Source of the DNA: Sialis fuliginosa
Taxonomy: Eukaryota > Arthropoda > Insecta > Megaloptera > Sialidae
NCBI GenBank assembly: GCA_961205875.1
Contig: OY540815.1
Span: 16,119,638-16,183,637 of the forward strand
Reading direction: 5' to 3'
DNA length: 64,000 nucleotides
Below are positions 36,439 to 49,510 of the stretch, piece after piece (position 1 is the stretch's first letter; each line of letters begins with the position of its first letter). The notes beneath the pieces are model-generated. The model saw only the letters and a list, made by a program, of their open reading frames with translations. It searched no databases and was not told the origin of the DNA. Both the position numbers and the translations under genes were made by a program.

Positions 36439-37735
36439 TATAATAAAATATTTTATGATACACCTAATTAATATAACTTAGTTTGTTTTTCGGTTAGGGG
36501 GGATTCTATCCCCCCCTCCCCCCATTGGTATTACCCTGGATCTGGATGAAATGTTGGCGTCTGTAAATGGATGTAATTGAGTATGAAAAAAATTAAACAT
36601 AGATTTTAAATTTTGCCAAGTGCTAGTAGGACTCGCGCCCTGAGAGTTCCGTATCGTTATATAAAGCTTAAAAAAATATACAGATATTAAATTGTACATT
36701 TTGAAAAAATTCTGTATAGATTTTGATAATTGAGTCAGTCAAAATACGCTTTGAAAAGCCATATCTTTTTATTGCATTGAGTTAGAAAATTGAATTTTTT
36801 ACAGGATTATGACGGACAAAAAGAGGTACGGAACCCTAAAAATGGTAGAATATTATACAAATAACAAAGTTACACCCAAAAATTATGTAAATGCAAAAAT
36901 CAAAAAAGTCATTATTGTAAATAAAAGCAGAAATATAATTTTATAAAAAAGCTGTATTATAGAGTAATAAATATACATAAAAATTACAGCATTGATTAAC
37001 TTTGGTATTTTTTTACAATAGCTTCATAAAATTTATCGATAAAATATAACGAAAATAAATAACTCATTGCGCTAAATTTCGTAGTACATTTTCACTTTAA
37101 ACAACTTTCCTAAAAAAATTAATTTACAGAAATAATAATGTGTCTATAATGTTAAAACATATTTATATCAAAAATAAAAACTCAATTATTCTAGAAGATA
37201 AAACAATAAAATAACGTAATATTCAAAATTGTGCGTTTGAAAAACATAAGAAAAATGGACGTCTCAGAAAAAAATTTCCTTGTTTCATTTTTATTTTTTT
37301 AATATTGAAACTAGTATTTAAAAAAAATAGAAATATAATGATATATTTACATGTGTATTTCAATTAAAAATAATTATAACATCTCGTTCAAAAAGCTGTT
37401 AATATTTTAAGTATTTACTTAATCCTTTCTTTTCATATGAAACGCAAAAACAAATTTTATTAGGCATCATAGCATTTCATATTTAACATACAGTATAACC
37501 CTGAATTTACGATATCACATTTCACTTTCTTTCCAATATTTACATTTTCCATCAAATTACAACAGAAGAGTGTAAAATCAGGGTAAAACTGCCTACCACA
37601 GTATAGAATTAAAGAATACTTTAAGTTTCAATATTAAAAAAAATTACAAAGAAATATTACGTATATTTAATGACAAATTTTTTTTTTTCAGAACAAACAA
37701 AATTCAATTCACATTAACGAAACCTTCAACAAAAA
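36439..37735. other. AT-rich stretch downstream of the CCDC28 homologue
   Basis: Contains a dispersed-repeat tail near 36590-36845 (ending TACGGAACCCTAAAAATGG). An AATAAA on the minus strand at 37461-37456 could serve the CCDC28 gene. Otherwise AT-rich. Confidence 0.45.
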
Positions 37736-39762
<2,027 letters not shown>

Positions 39763-40844
39763 ATTGATTTATGTTTAGATATAAGAAGACATGTTTATTA
39801 AATGTTACAAGTTATAAAAATATGATAGTATTTGCCTTAGAATTAAATAACTTAAATATTGCCATTAGAGAGATAAAAAAAAGTTACTGAAGACACGATG
39901 ACAGGAGTATTGACAGTTGTGCAAGTTTACCAACAGAAATTTTTAAGTGATACCAATAGTATTTTTGTGCAGTCGTACATTTCCCTGTTATGTTTTGAAT
40001 AAAGCGGTAACTTTTATTGGCGGCAAAATTATGAATCATTAATTAAATTAATTTCTATAACTATCAAAATATAGTATACTAACTTCATATTTTGATAGTT
40101 GTACCATATTTTTTAAAATTTGAAAATTATGTGTATTATATTTACGAATTTACAACTAATGTATTATATTTGTTAATTCATAAATTCTTGCAGAATAAAT
40201 TTTATTTTTTGTTATTCGCTGAATTATAAACCAGCAATAATTATTTAAGTTTTTATTGTTGTGGATTATAAATTTTACCCCCACTCCTCTAAAAAAATCC
40301 TGACTACGCCAGTGTCTGTACAACTGTCCCCTGAATTCTTGTCATATACGCATAATTTTAATGAAACTTGATTATTAATTGGTTTTCGCTCTATATTATT
40401 ACAATAAAGTAAATTATCCAAATAAATATCATTAAAATCATGTGAATGTGGAAGAGGGGTCTTATAATAATTTTTTGGTTGAATTTAACTCGATGAAACA
40501 TTGAGCAATCACTTTTTTACATTATTATTGATTTTTTTAATAGCAAAAATAATTATTATTTAGATATATAAATTAATAAATACAAATTCAAAGAATTATG
40601 AAATTATGTCATGATATTTTGAATCTGTAATATAAAATAATTGTAGTGCTTGAAAAAATATCTGTTACAGTTCATAAACATATAATTTTCATACGAATTA
40701 AAAGCGTGTTTTTGTTTATAAGCAATAATTACAGAAAGTATGAATTATCCTATATTAAAATATGATTTTATATGTATATGCTAAACATTGGAAATAATAT
40801 ATAGACAAACTAGGGTAGAACACTTTCTATTTATTCTTATCACA
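39763..40844. other. Divergent intergenic region between CCDC28 and Ir75
   Basis: About 1.1 kb, AT-rich, presumably carrying both promoters. A reversed transposon-terminus-like segment (AATCCTGACTACGCCAGTG, about 40297-40314) is present, a common MITE end. I see no strong TATA box for either gene. Confidence 0.5.
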
Positions 40845-43800
40845 ATGAAGATGAAAGTTATAGCTATTAGTTATATAACTTTTTTAATTGTTGTGTTTAT
40901 TAAGAAAGTGAAGATGTTTGAATTAACGGATATTCAATTGTTGAAAGATTTTATTGACTCCGAAGCGAAAGTTTCAATTATTTATTGTTTTATTTGTTGG
41001 AATCAATATAGTAATGGTGATATAGTTTCACTTTATCTTAAACTGTTTAAAATATATATTTAAATTTCAGGAATTCCTACAGCGTTAATAAAAGCGCTAT
41101 CCAAAGATAATAATTTTAGAATAAGCCTTATAAATCTTGACAAAAATGCTGACTGGAAATATAATTTTAACCCGGACTTTATTAATTTATATGTACTAGA
41201 TTTAGAATGTTCTAATTCATTTTCATTTATTAGAAATGTAAGTGTACAAAATACTCTCGTATATACCTATGTATATAAATATAATTAACACATAATTCTA
41301 AATAATAATCATTTTAGATGGATATAAATGAAATGTTTCGATTCCCAAATCGCTGGCTTTTGATAAACAAAGATGCATCTTTAGACATCGTAAATTATTT
41401 TCAACCGTTCAACTTCCTTATTGACAATGATATTATTATAGCAACAAAAAACGAAGATGGTTATATGTTGCATGAGATTTTTAAAAGACGCCAAAATCAA
41501 GGACTTGTATTACAAGATTATAAATTCTGGAACCGGACAACTGGTTTCAAAGTTTTTGGAGAAACAAATGTTGTTGCAGTAAGGAGAAGAGATTTAAAAA
41601 AAACTGTAATTAATATTGCAGTAGTTGTAACATACAATGCAACCTATGGGCTTTTGGACAGCTACAAGTAAAGTATTTAATAATTTACTACTAATACCTA
41701 CTGTTTAAACTTTAACCACACTGAATTAAACATTCCAAATATTTTAAGCCTAAAATGTTTTCATTATACATAAAGTATCTACAGATCTATATATAAATGC
41801 ATTTATTTTATTTGGTTCATATTTTTATCTACATATATTTGAATATTTAATATTTACAGAGATCGTCAATTTGATACAATAAACAGGATGAATTATATGG
41901 TTTTAAAAAACGTTTTGGAGGGTATGAACTCTCAAAAAAACATCACATTCCTAAACAACTGGGGCTTCTTCAACCCCTTAACTGGAAAATACAACGGGAT
42001 GATGGGACTTCTTCAGGACGATAAAATAGAAATAGGAGGTTATACATATGTTACCATTATTCTAAGGCTTACACCATTAACTTTAAGAGTATCAAGTGCC
42101 TTAAGACCGTCGCGACTCCTTTCCCCTATTATAAACAAATTAAAATTGATAAATTAACAAATAAGTTGAATAGTTAATATCGTCAGCTTAGCACGATCCT
42201 AGAGACTCAAACTTTTTTTATAAAATATAGCTTACATTCTAAAACATTCAACGGGGGCACTTGATCAGAATTACGAGTCAAACTCGGTCGTTTGTTTTAT
42301 TTCTTCACTAATTTAATGTGAATGAAAATCAAGTATTTGCCTTTACTTTTTTAGCATTATTAATAAAAGCTAGTGTTATTAGTAAAAGCGTCTACTTTTA
42401 GCTAGAATTGGAGTGAAGAAACGTTCGCTAATGCTACCTCATAATTACTGACAAAACTCTAATTAAAAAAACTTGTACTAATACCTTTATTAGTCTCAAG
42501 TCTCTAATTGTGCATATTAGAAATATACCTATCATGCAATTGCTAGCAATACTGATTAAAAACTTATTATTAAGAGAATTTCGCATTTGTTTTTATTCTT
42601 CCGTTAGTTACTTCACTGTTTTGTTCAAAAGAATGTGTAACATTTAACTATTTCATTTGAAGTTATATTTTCGTACAGGTACGCCACTATTCCCAGAACC
42701 TAGCCGTCTCTCTATTTTGACTTTCGTGGCGTCTCCAGCTAGAACTCGTGGAGCTTTCGTTTTCCGGAAACCACCACTGTCGTACGTACAGGATCTCTTC
42801 GCACTTCCGTTCAGCCAGGGAGTTTGGATCCTCACCATTGTAGCGCTAGTGCTTGCAGGCGTAGCTCTCTATGTTGCCGTGCTGTGGGAATGGAAGATCA
42901 TACCGGAGGTAGTGATTAACTAACTATTAAATTTGTGACTAATTTTTACCTCTTGTTATAATATTGGCAAATGTTTTATTTTTATATAGGACGATTCTAT
43001 GATAATAGGACGCCTTCGGCCGAATGAAGTCAGTTTAGCAGCTCTAGGTGCGTTGTGTCAACAAGGCACACCTACTGAACCTCGTGGGAATGCTGGACGA
43101 ACTGCTCTTCTTACAATAACAATCGTACTTATGGCGTTGTATGTCTCATACTCGGCTAATGTTGTTGCATTGCTCCAATCTTCTTCAGACAGCATCCAAA
43201 CTCTTACCGATCTGCTTAACTCGCGTTTGACGCTAGCTAGTGTCGATACTATTTTTATACGGTATTATTTTGAGGTGAGATGAATCATAAACCCTCCATT
43301 TTTATTAAGAGCAAAATCAAAAATAATCAAAAAATCTAAAAAACCGATTTAGTGATGCTTTTCAAAAATAGAAAGCGCACTTCTACTGTAAACAAAAACA
43401 TAAATTTTAAAATTTCATGTTCGTTAGTAAATGATTTTGCTTTAGAGCGACACATACTCAATTCAGAGAATAATTCTGAGGATATTCAAGTTCGAATTTT
43501 ATTTTCATAATTAATTTATTATACTTTTCGAAAGTTTGACTTGTTGTAGTTCAACTATATGTACATATATGTGTCTATAATATCGCATATAAGAACGTGA
43601 ATATTATAAATTTGTCTATTTGTTAACACATAATTGTCAAAATACATTTTCAATGTAAGTTAATATTTGCACAACAAGTTCTAAAAGACATAAAGTCAAA
43701 TCTTCACTACTTACCGTATAAAAATTATTCTAATTGCAAAATAACACCTGTTGTTCTCTAAATAATCGGTTAAACAACTGAAACCTATTTTTAAATTCTT

Positions 43801-45159
43801 CCAGTCTCAACAAGATCCAATCCGCAAAGCCATATATACAAAAAAGATGAAGAGCGGAGCTAAAGGACATTTCTTACCGCTAGCTGAAGGAGTTGAGCGC
43901 ATAAGGCAAGGATTGTTCGCATTCCACATGGAGGTGGGATCCGGGTATAACATTGTCGCTAAAACGTACCAAGAAAGCGAGAAATGCGGGCTTACAGAAA
44001 TACAATACGTGGAGGGTTTCACCCCGTGGATAGCGGTGAGGAAGAAGACGCCGTATATGGAAATGATTAAAATATTGTAAGGGATTTTTATATCGTAAAA
44101 TTTGAAAACAGTTCACCGTCTCAAAGTTATCTGCACGGAGAAAAATATTTCATAACAATCACTCAATTTTTAAAGAAATATTACTATTTGACTCAGTAAT
44201 CTTAAAACGGGAGACAATTTTGTAATTCTTTCACATTAATTAATGATAATATAGATTGTAAAGGATTTGGGAAAATTTTACTATTCTGCATAGTACAAAT
44301 TAAACGTATTGTATATAAAAAACATTTGTTGAGACAAGTCTACCTACCTTTTATTCAACAATGGACAGTATGGATACATCTCTTTTTCTCTCTCTCTCTC
44401 TCACACACACAACCACACTCTATCCACACTGCTATACTTTAACATTTTTAAATGTATTGTAACTTACCGTTTGTTTGGTTTTTCTAAGATCTTTTATTTA
44501 TAGAAGCAAACTGAAAACACAGTACTGACGAGAGTTAACTTGTGGTTATTTCTATACAATAAACATGTTGACGCTAGAGCACGTGTTACTAAAATTACAA
44601 TAAGAATATTAATTTTTGCGTGCAGAATCGACTTCTATATTATTGGTATAGTTTAATTTGTCATATACCAATAAAAATATACTATTAATATAAATAATTC
44701 AACTTAAGAATAATTAGTTGAATAAATCATGTAAATGATATTTACAAATATAGTAAAAATTGCAATGGAGATTGTAAAAGTTACTCAGATACATGTTAAA
44801 ACAGTATTTTTTGATACAAAATTGAAATTTTTAATCGGTAACTGTAATTTTTATTAAAAAATCGACTCAATTTTTCTCCATGTGTAAATAACAAATTTTT
44901 TTTTGTGCCCAGTTACAAGAAGAACCACGAACACGGTCTTCAGATGCGCGAGAACCGGCGCTTCTTTCCGGATCGTCCGGAGTGCTCCGGCGGCAGTGCC
45001 GGATTCGTCAGTGTCGGCCTGTCGGACATAAGATCCGCTTTCCTGCTGATCTTAGGAGGCATGGCCTGTGCTATCATTGCCTTGGTGGTCGAACACGTCG
45101 TCGCATGGAGAATCAAGAAGATTAGGGAGGCTGAAACAACCTTATATTCATGGAAATAA
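40845..45159 (+). CDS. Ir75: Ir75-clade ionotropic receptor, 8 exons, intact
   Basis: Exons: 40845-41010, 41071-41237, 41318-41667, 41860-42038, 42679-42908, 42990-43274, 43805-44076 and 44913-45159; phases agree throughout and yield 631 residues without a stop. The start is ACAATGAAG at 40845, opening a hydrophobic signal peptide (about 1-23). Residues 24-230 form the divergent N-terminal part. The ligand-binding lobe S1 follows and ends with TRGAFVFRKPPLSYVQ (310-324). TM1 is about 337-357. The pore segment includes LGALCQQGT (383-391). TM2 (403-426) ends in SYSANVVALL, the receptor's version of the glutamate-receptor SYTANLAAF gate. S2 contains RQGLFAFHMEVGSGY and EKCGLTEIQY. TM3 is about 591-613. 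CQQG, RQGLFAFH and CGL.EIQY are hallmarks of Ir75 proteins, which work with Ir8a in olfactory neurons, often sensing acids or amines. The ligand cannot be read from sequence. Introns 4 and 7 carry transposon sequence. Confidence 0.95.
42055..42240 (-). repeat. hAT-derived fragment in Ir75 intron 4
   Basis: The reverse complement matches the interior of the hAT-type element at 27621-28182 (about 27890-28100), with shared TTTATCAATTTTAATTTG, TTGTTTATAATAGGGGAA and AAAAAAAGTTTGAGTCT. Termini are missing. It begins about 15 bp after the exon 4 splice donor. Confidence 0.75.
44134..44884 (+). mobile_element. MITE family 1, copy 3, filling Ir75 intron 7 (751 bp)
   Basis: It begins CACGGAGAAAAATATT and ends ATTTTTCTCCATGTG, inverted terminal repeats of about 13 to 15 bp. 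It occupies about 90 percent of intron 7 (44077-44912) and ends 28 bp before exon 8. A TC/CA microsatellite lies at 44381-44412. Copies 1 and 2 are at 17696-18382 and 33525-34371. No target duplication is obvious. Confidence 0.85.
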
Positions 45160-45350
45160 ATTGAATAATAATAATATTAATATTAGTATTTGTGATTATG
45201 ATTATTAATAATAATAATAAGATAACTGTATTTTAGAATATTAATAATAATGATAATTTTATAATATAAGTTCTAGTTTAATTAATTTAATAGTTAAAAA
45301 AATTACGATAGTGTATAATGTTATTATTAAATGTATTCATATATTACTTG

Positions 45351-45356
45351 AATAAA
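45351..45356 (+). terminator. Poly(A) signal of the Ir75 gene
   Basis: AATAAA about 190 bp after the stop codon, the last such hexamer before the 45357-45936 palindrome. It directly touches the palindrome edge, so the palindrome is probably downstream of, or within, the cleavage region. Confidence 0.5.
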
Positions 45357-45936
45357 TTTTTTTTTCTCGGTCCCATTAGCCAATGTTTTAGCTTTGGATC
45401 AAAAGTTAATTGCCCCAAAATTTCATACTCGTAGATTAAACCTATGAACGACGCAAACCGAGTCTTTTTCCCATTTGATTGATATGGGAAAAATTACTTT
45501 TTTACTTATATGTGATTATTTTAATTTCTCACAGCAGCATTTTATATAGAATTAAATTTCCTACAAAAAAGATCCCAAGTGCTCAATTCATAGATTCAGT
45601 ATTTTTAAAGATATGTTCGTTTAAACTTTAAACATTATCATAAAAAGTAAAATCCAATTTTTATGATAATTTTTAAACAAACATATCGTAAAAATTACTG
45701 GATTTATGAATTAAGCATTTAATTCTCTACAAAATATTGCTCTGAGAAATTTTCAAAAAAAATATTTTCAGCAAGCAATTCACGCGTATGTAAAAAAGTA
45801 ATTTTTTCCATGTTAATCAAATGGGAAAAAGACTCGGTTTGCGCCATTCGCAGGTTTAATCTATGAGTCTGAAATTTTGGGACAGTTAACTTTTGATCCA
45901 AAGCTAAAACATAGGCCAATGGGACCGAAAAAAAAA
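45357..45936. repeat. 580-bp near-perfect palindrome (foldback element)
   Basis: The left arm from TTTTCTCGGTCCCATTAGCC and the right arm ending GGCCAATGGGACCGAAAA are inverted copies along their full length, meeting near 45646. Shared inverted landmarks include TTTTAGCTTTGGATCAAAAG, CGAGTCTTTTTCCCATTTGA and AATTACTTTTTTAC. It is unrelated to the palindromic family at 26258 and 47012. The short open frame at 45719-45919 is a by-product. No second copy is seen in the window. Confidence 0.88.
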
Positions 45937-46878
45937 CACCCTAATAAATACATTTGAAATTTTTAAAGAAAAATAATTGGAATATTAATCGATAAATTAA
46001 TTAACGTTTACTTGCTAATTACTTGAATTTTTGGGGAGGTACTTTTGTCACAAGCGTATTTATCAGGGCGTTATTGTTAGGTCACCAATCACCCACCATA
46101 GTACAATATTATATGTATACTTAAATTAAATATAATTGAAATATAATTGAAAACTGTTGTTTAAATCATGAAGATAACATTGAACGTTGACAATATAAAA
46201 ATGTATACATTGTATTTTTATTTTCTTCCAATATTTTATTTGAATTACAGAAATCAGCGGCCCCCCTAAGTGCTCGGCCCTCAAGGACTACCTTGCCTGC
46301 TTGTATGATATGGCTACACCATTAATTTTAAATCACTATACCCAACTACTACCACAAAATCAACAATTTATTCAAAATATGTTCAACGTAAATTGTTTCC
46401 TTGACAGTTGTAAAAGTGTGCTACAGACTGCAAATATGCATAAATCTAAAATATGCATTCTGCTCTTGTGAAACATCCATTCTCCATGTCTTCTTAAAGA
46501 ACAGTAGCCATATATGGAAAGATTCATATTTAGAATCAAGGCTACTTGAATTTAATCATTAATGTTAAGCCCCACTATTAATTTTAAACTTAATAGTCAT
46601 GATTTTATCAGAAGCGTAACATTTTTTTTCCTCATTTTAAATAAAATTTGTGTATTTTACTTCCATGTTCCAAAGGAAATGGAAGTATTGTAATAGCATC
46701 GAAAAATCGTGTCCGAGATAAGAGCAGATTCTGATTGTACTACCTTCAAAACACAAAGAAAAGTTAATTTCCGTGTGTCTGGATGTAGAATTATCTTTCG
46801 TTCACGATAACTACTGTAAAAATGCACCGATCTGAATTATTTTTGAGTAAAATGTTTGTCTCAGTGAGTACTCTAGAC
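45937..46878. other. AT-rich stretch
   Basis: No gene supported. A GGCCCCCCTAAGTGCTCGGCC segment near 46260-46282 recalls the subterminal part of hAT-like elements. Confidence 0.45.
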
Positions 46879-46975
46879 CAGTGCTTCTTAAAGTAGAGGG
46901 CCGCGGCCCCCTAGGGAGCCGTGGCATTCCCACAAGGGGGCCGCGAAGAGCTGCAAATATAACAAATAAATATAT
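46879..46975 (+). mobile_element. hAT-like terminal fragment
   Basis: CAGTGCTTCTTAAAGTAGAG followed by GGCCGCGGCCCCCTAGGG and CAAGGGGGCCGCGAAG is a familiar layout of hAT ends in animals. A diverged relative starts CAGTGTTTTTTAAACTGGG at 63189. The opposite end was not found. Confidence 0.55.
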
Positions 46976-47011
46976 TATTGTTAAATACTATATATATTAT
47001 GAATTGTACAT

Positions 47012-48041
47012 CAGTGGCGAAGCGTCCATGGAAGCAGGGGAAGCAGTGCTTCCCTTACTTTATGGGTAAATTAATACAAATCTGTGTTTTCAGTTAATAA
47101 ATAATTTAAATATATTATTAGAATATTCATCTTTATGCGCAACTAAAACATTTTAACCAAAAATCAAAAATTGCATTTAATATTAATTTACACGCTCAAT
47201 TATAAAACTATAATACTTCTACGTCTTATTTTCTTGTTTTTTATCGATATTTGTATGACGAGTTGAAGTTCACTGCAGGAAATTTCACTAAAAAATTTCA
47301 ATTTTTTTATTTTGTTAAAAGTATGTTTATTGTATAGAAAATGGCGTGAAAAGTAGAAATTTTCAAACCGCAGGTCTGTATCTCAAACCGTTCTCAAGAT
47401 ATAGCCTCTCAAAGTTTCAGTTTTTTCAAAATTTTTAAGAAAAATGGCTCTAACTTTTGAACGGGTGGTCGGAATTGATTTTAGTTGACGGATTTGAAAT
47501 CAGCAAGTCAAAATCTATATAATGACATGTATAATACCTTAAAACTCGGAAAAAAAAATTTCGCGAAAAATCGAAAAAATTCAAAGGGGTATACCTTAAA
47601 AAAATGTCGATTTTTGGCCAAAATTTTTTGTCGGATTTTAAAGTATTATACATGTCACTATATAGATTTTGACACGCTGATTTCAAATCCGTCAACTAAA
47701 ATCAATTCCGACCACGCGTTTAAAAGTTATGGCCTTTTTTCTCCAAAAATTTGAAAAAACTAAAACTTTGAGAGGCTATATCTCGAGAACGGTTTGAGAT
47801 ACAGACCTGCGGTTTGAAAATTTCAACTTCTCACGTCATTTTCTATACAATAAACATACTTTTAACAAAATCAAAAATTCGAAATTTTTAAGTGAAATTT
47901 CCAGCTGTGAACTTCAACTCGTCATACAAATATCGACTAAAATACAAGAAAATAAGACGTAGAATCATTTAGTCACTATATAAATATTTATATAAGAATT
48001 TTAAAAATTAAAAGCTTGAATTTAAGGTGTTTCATAACTAG
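47012..48041. mobile_element. Palindromic (foldback) transposon, copy C, most complete (1,030 bp)
   Basis: It starts CAGTGGCGAAGCGTCC and ends GGTGTTTCATAACTAG. The two arms, about 47218-47560 and 47600-47970, are inverted copies sharing GTCTGTATCTCAAACCGTTC and CATTTTCTATACAATAAACA and their complements. The left flank (47012-47215) is unique to the left end and matches copy B. There is no transposase. RNA from it would form a hairpin of several hundred base pairs, a plausible source of small RNAs (inference). Confidence 0.88.
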
Positions 48042-48460
48042 TTTTTTATCTCACTAATTTTGATAAGACTTATATCTACATTTGTAGTTTAATTGAACCT
48101 AAGGGACATTTATTTTTTATTTGTGCCTAAACAGTTATTGAAGGGGTTAAAACCACCCTAAAAATTTGAATTTTAAATACTAATTAATACGTCATTAGAA
48201 CACTAGATAAATATTTATAATACAAAGGTGAGTTTTATTTCTGACAAATCCCATTGAAATTTTTCATATATTAAAAATAATTTAAAAAGATATTAAAGAA
48301 CATGGAAGTCATGTATGGTTCTCCATACCGATATTTATTTTCATTTTTTGCTTCAAATATTCTAATTAAAGATAGGTACTTAACATATTATAACTAACTG
48401 TGGGTTTTTTATTGTTAGTCACTATAACTAAAAATGCACACCTTAACCACAGTAAAACAA
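48042..48460. other. AT-rich stretch
   Basis: No gene or recognised repeat. Confidence 0.5.
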
Positions 48461-48464
48461 TGTC

Positions 48465-48510
48465 ATTCGACACGTGTGTCGACTTCACAAGAAGTCCTCA
48501 TCAGGAATCT
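48465..48510 (-). ncRNA. Hammerhead-ribozyme-like motif, type C, one core base changed
   Basis: Minus strand: ATTC, CTGATGA (48498-48504), stem II GACTTC…GAAGTC around TTGT (six pairs, one extra G before), GACA where GAAA is expected, then the palindrome ACACGTGT, C, and GAAT pairing with ATTC. Structure and spacing match the hammerhead layout. The GAAA-to-GACA change is at a residue needed for catalysis in known hammerheads, so this copy is probably inactive. Confidence 0.5.
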
Positions 48511-48597
48511 AATGGCGTATTTACACTAAACAGACAAAGCAGTTTTTTTGACAAAATGATAACAAAACCTATACGTTTTTATATAAAAATTACTGTA

Positions 48598-48695
48598 TTG
48601 TCTTTTTAGTGTAAATACAACATAATTACTCCCAACTATTCTGGACTTCTTGTGAAGTCAAAGCACGTGCAAGTAACATTCTTTATTGCGACGTT
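48598..48695 (+). repeat. Inverted partner of the type C hammerhead unit
   Basis: Plus strand: GTGTAAATAC, then ATTCTGGACTTCTTGTGAAG, then AAAGCACGTGC. It shares GTGTAAATAC and GGACTTCTTGTGAAGTC with the minus-strand unit at 48465-48545 but lacks the ATGA of the core. The two units are inverted about 60 bp apart, resembling the arrangement at 26.2/27.2 kb. Confidence 0.55.
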
Positions 48696-48779
48696 AAAAT
48701 AATATATTTAGTTTTAGTGATTATAACTAAAGATTACATTGAAAATAAAAATTTCAAGTATAGGTAAATAATGGAAAAT

Positions 48780-48915
48780 TATTTATTACATTCGGGGACT
48801 TAAATCTGAATTTATTTATCGTTCGGGTTCAATATATAATTTTCGGTTGGGGTTCAACGGCGTGTAAATTATTTGGGTTCATGAACCGGTTCGTTTTTTT
48901 TTTGTTCAGGTGCAA
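48780..48915. repeat. Patch of GGTTCA/TTCGG short repeats
   Basis: GGGTTCAATA, GGGGTTCAAC, GGGTTCATGAACC and TTCGTT motifs recur within 130 bp, resembling hAT subterminal clusters. No bounding termini seen. Confidence 0.4.
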
Positions 48916-49289
48916 TACGTTTTGTCGTTTGTACAGATTATAATAAATTAAATTAAATTATATACACTTGCATTAACTACGTCCCTGATTTTCATACTTA
49001 TTACCAAATACATGCAAAAATTTACATAATTATGCAAAGCATTATTTAATTTTTAATACAGTAATTGGTTTCTCGTAAAACGATAAATACAAACGTTTCG
49101 ATTGTGTAGAGATAATTACTTAAAATTATTTGATTATATTGCGCGAATAATGAAATAAAATAATGAAGTAAAATCAATTTAGTTATTAAAATATTTCTCT
49201 GATTATTTGATTACATTAAAATAGACATAATATTTATTACATAAATTATTAGTTGTGACATTTTCATCTGTAGGACCATATGTACATAT

Positions 49290-49510
49290 CTTCATATCTA
49301 TTTAGGGTTCTGAAGAAACCCTATTAATCTCACTTTACCGTCCGTCCGTCCTTTTCAGTTAAAACAAAATATCTCGTAAACTATATAAGCTAGAAACTTG
49401 AAATTTTTACTGGACATGTAAAATGATACCCTCTAGTAAAAATTGTACACATTTGTTGAAAAAAATAATTTTTCAGGGAGGGACTTAAGGATCTAAAGTT
49501 AAGTAAAAAA
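49290..49510 (+). repeat. Dispersed repeat fragment of the AGGGTTCCGTA type
   Basis: TTAGGGTTCTGAAGAAACCC, then ACCGTCCGTCCGTCC and TATCTCGTAAACTATA-type sequence. Related in layout to the repeat at 29880-30395. Confidence 0.5.

Noticed and set aside
42657-42838. Minus-strand frame opposite Ir75 exon 5
   Set aside because: It is the antisense shadow of a confidently assigned coding exon.
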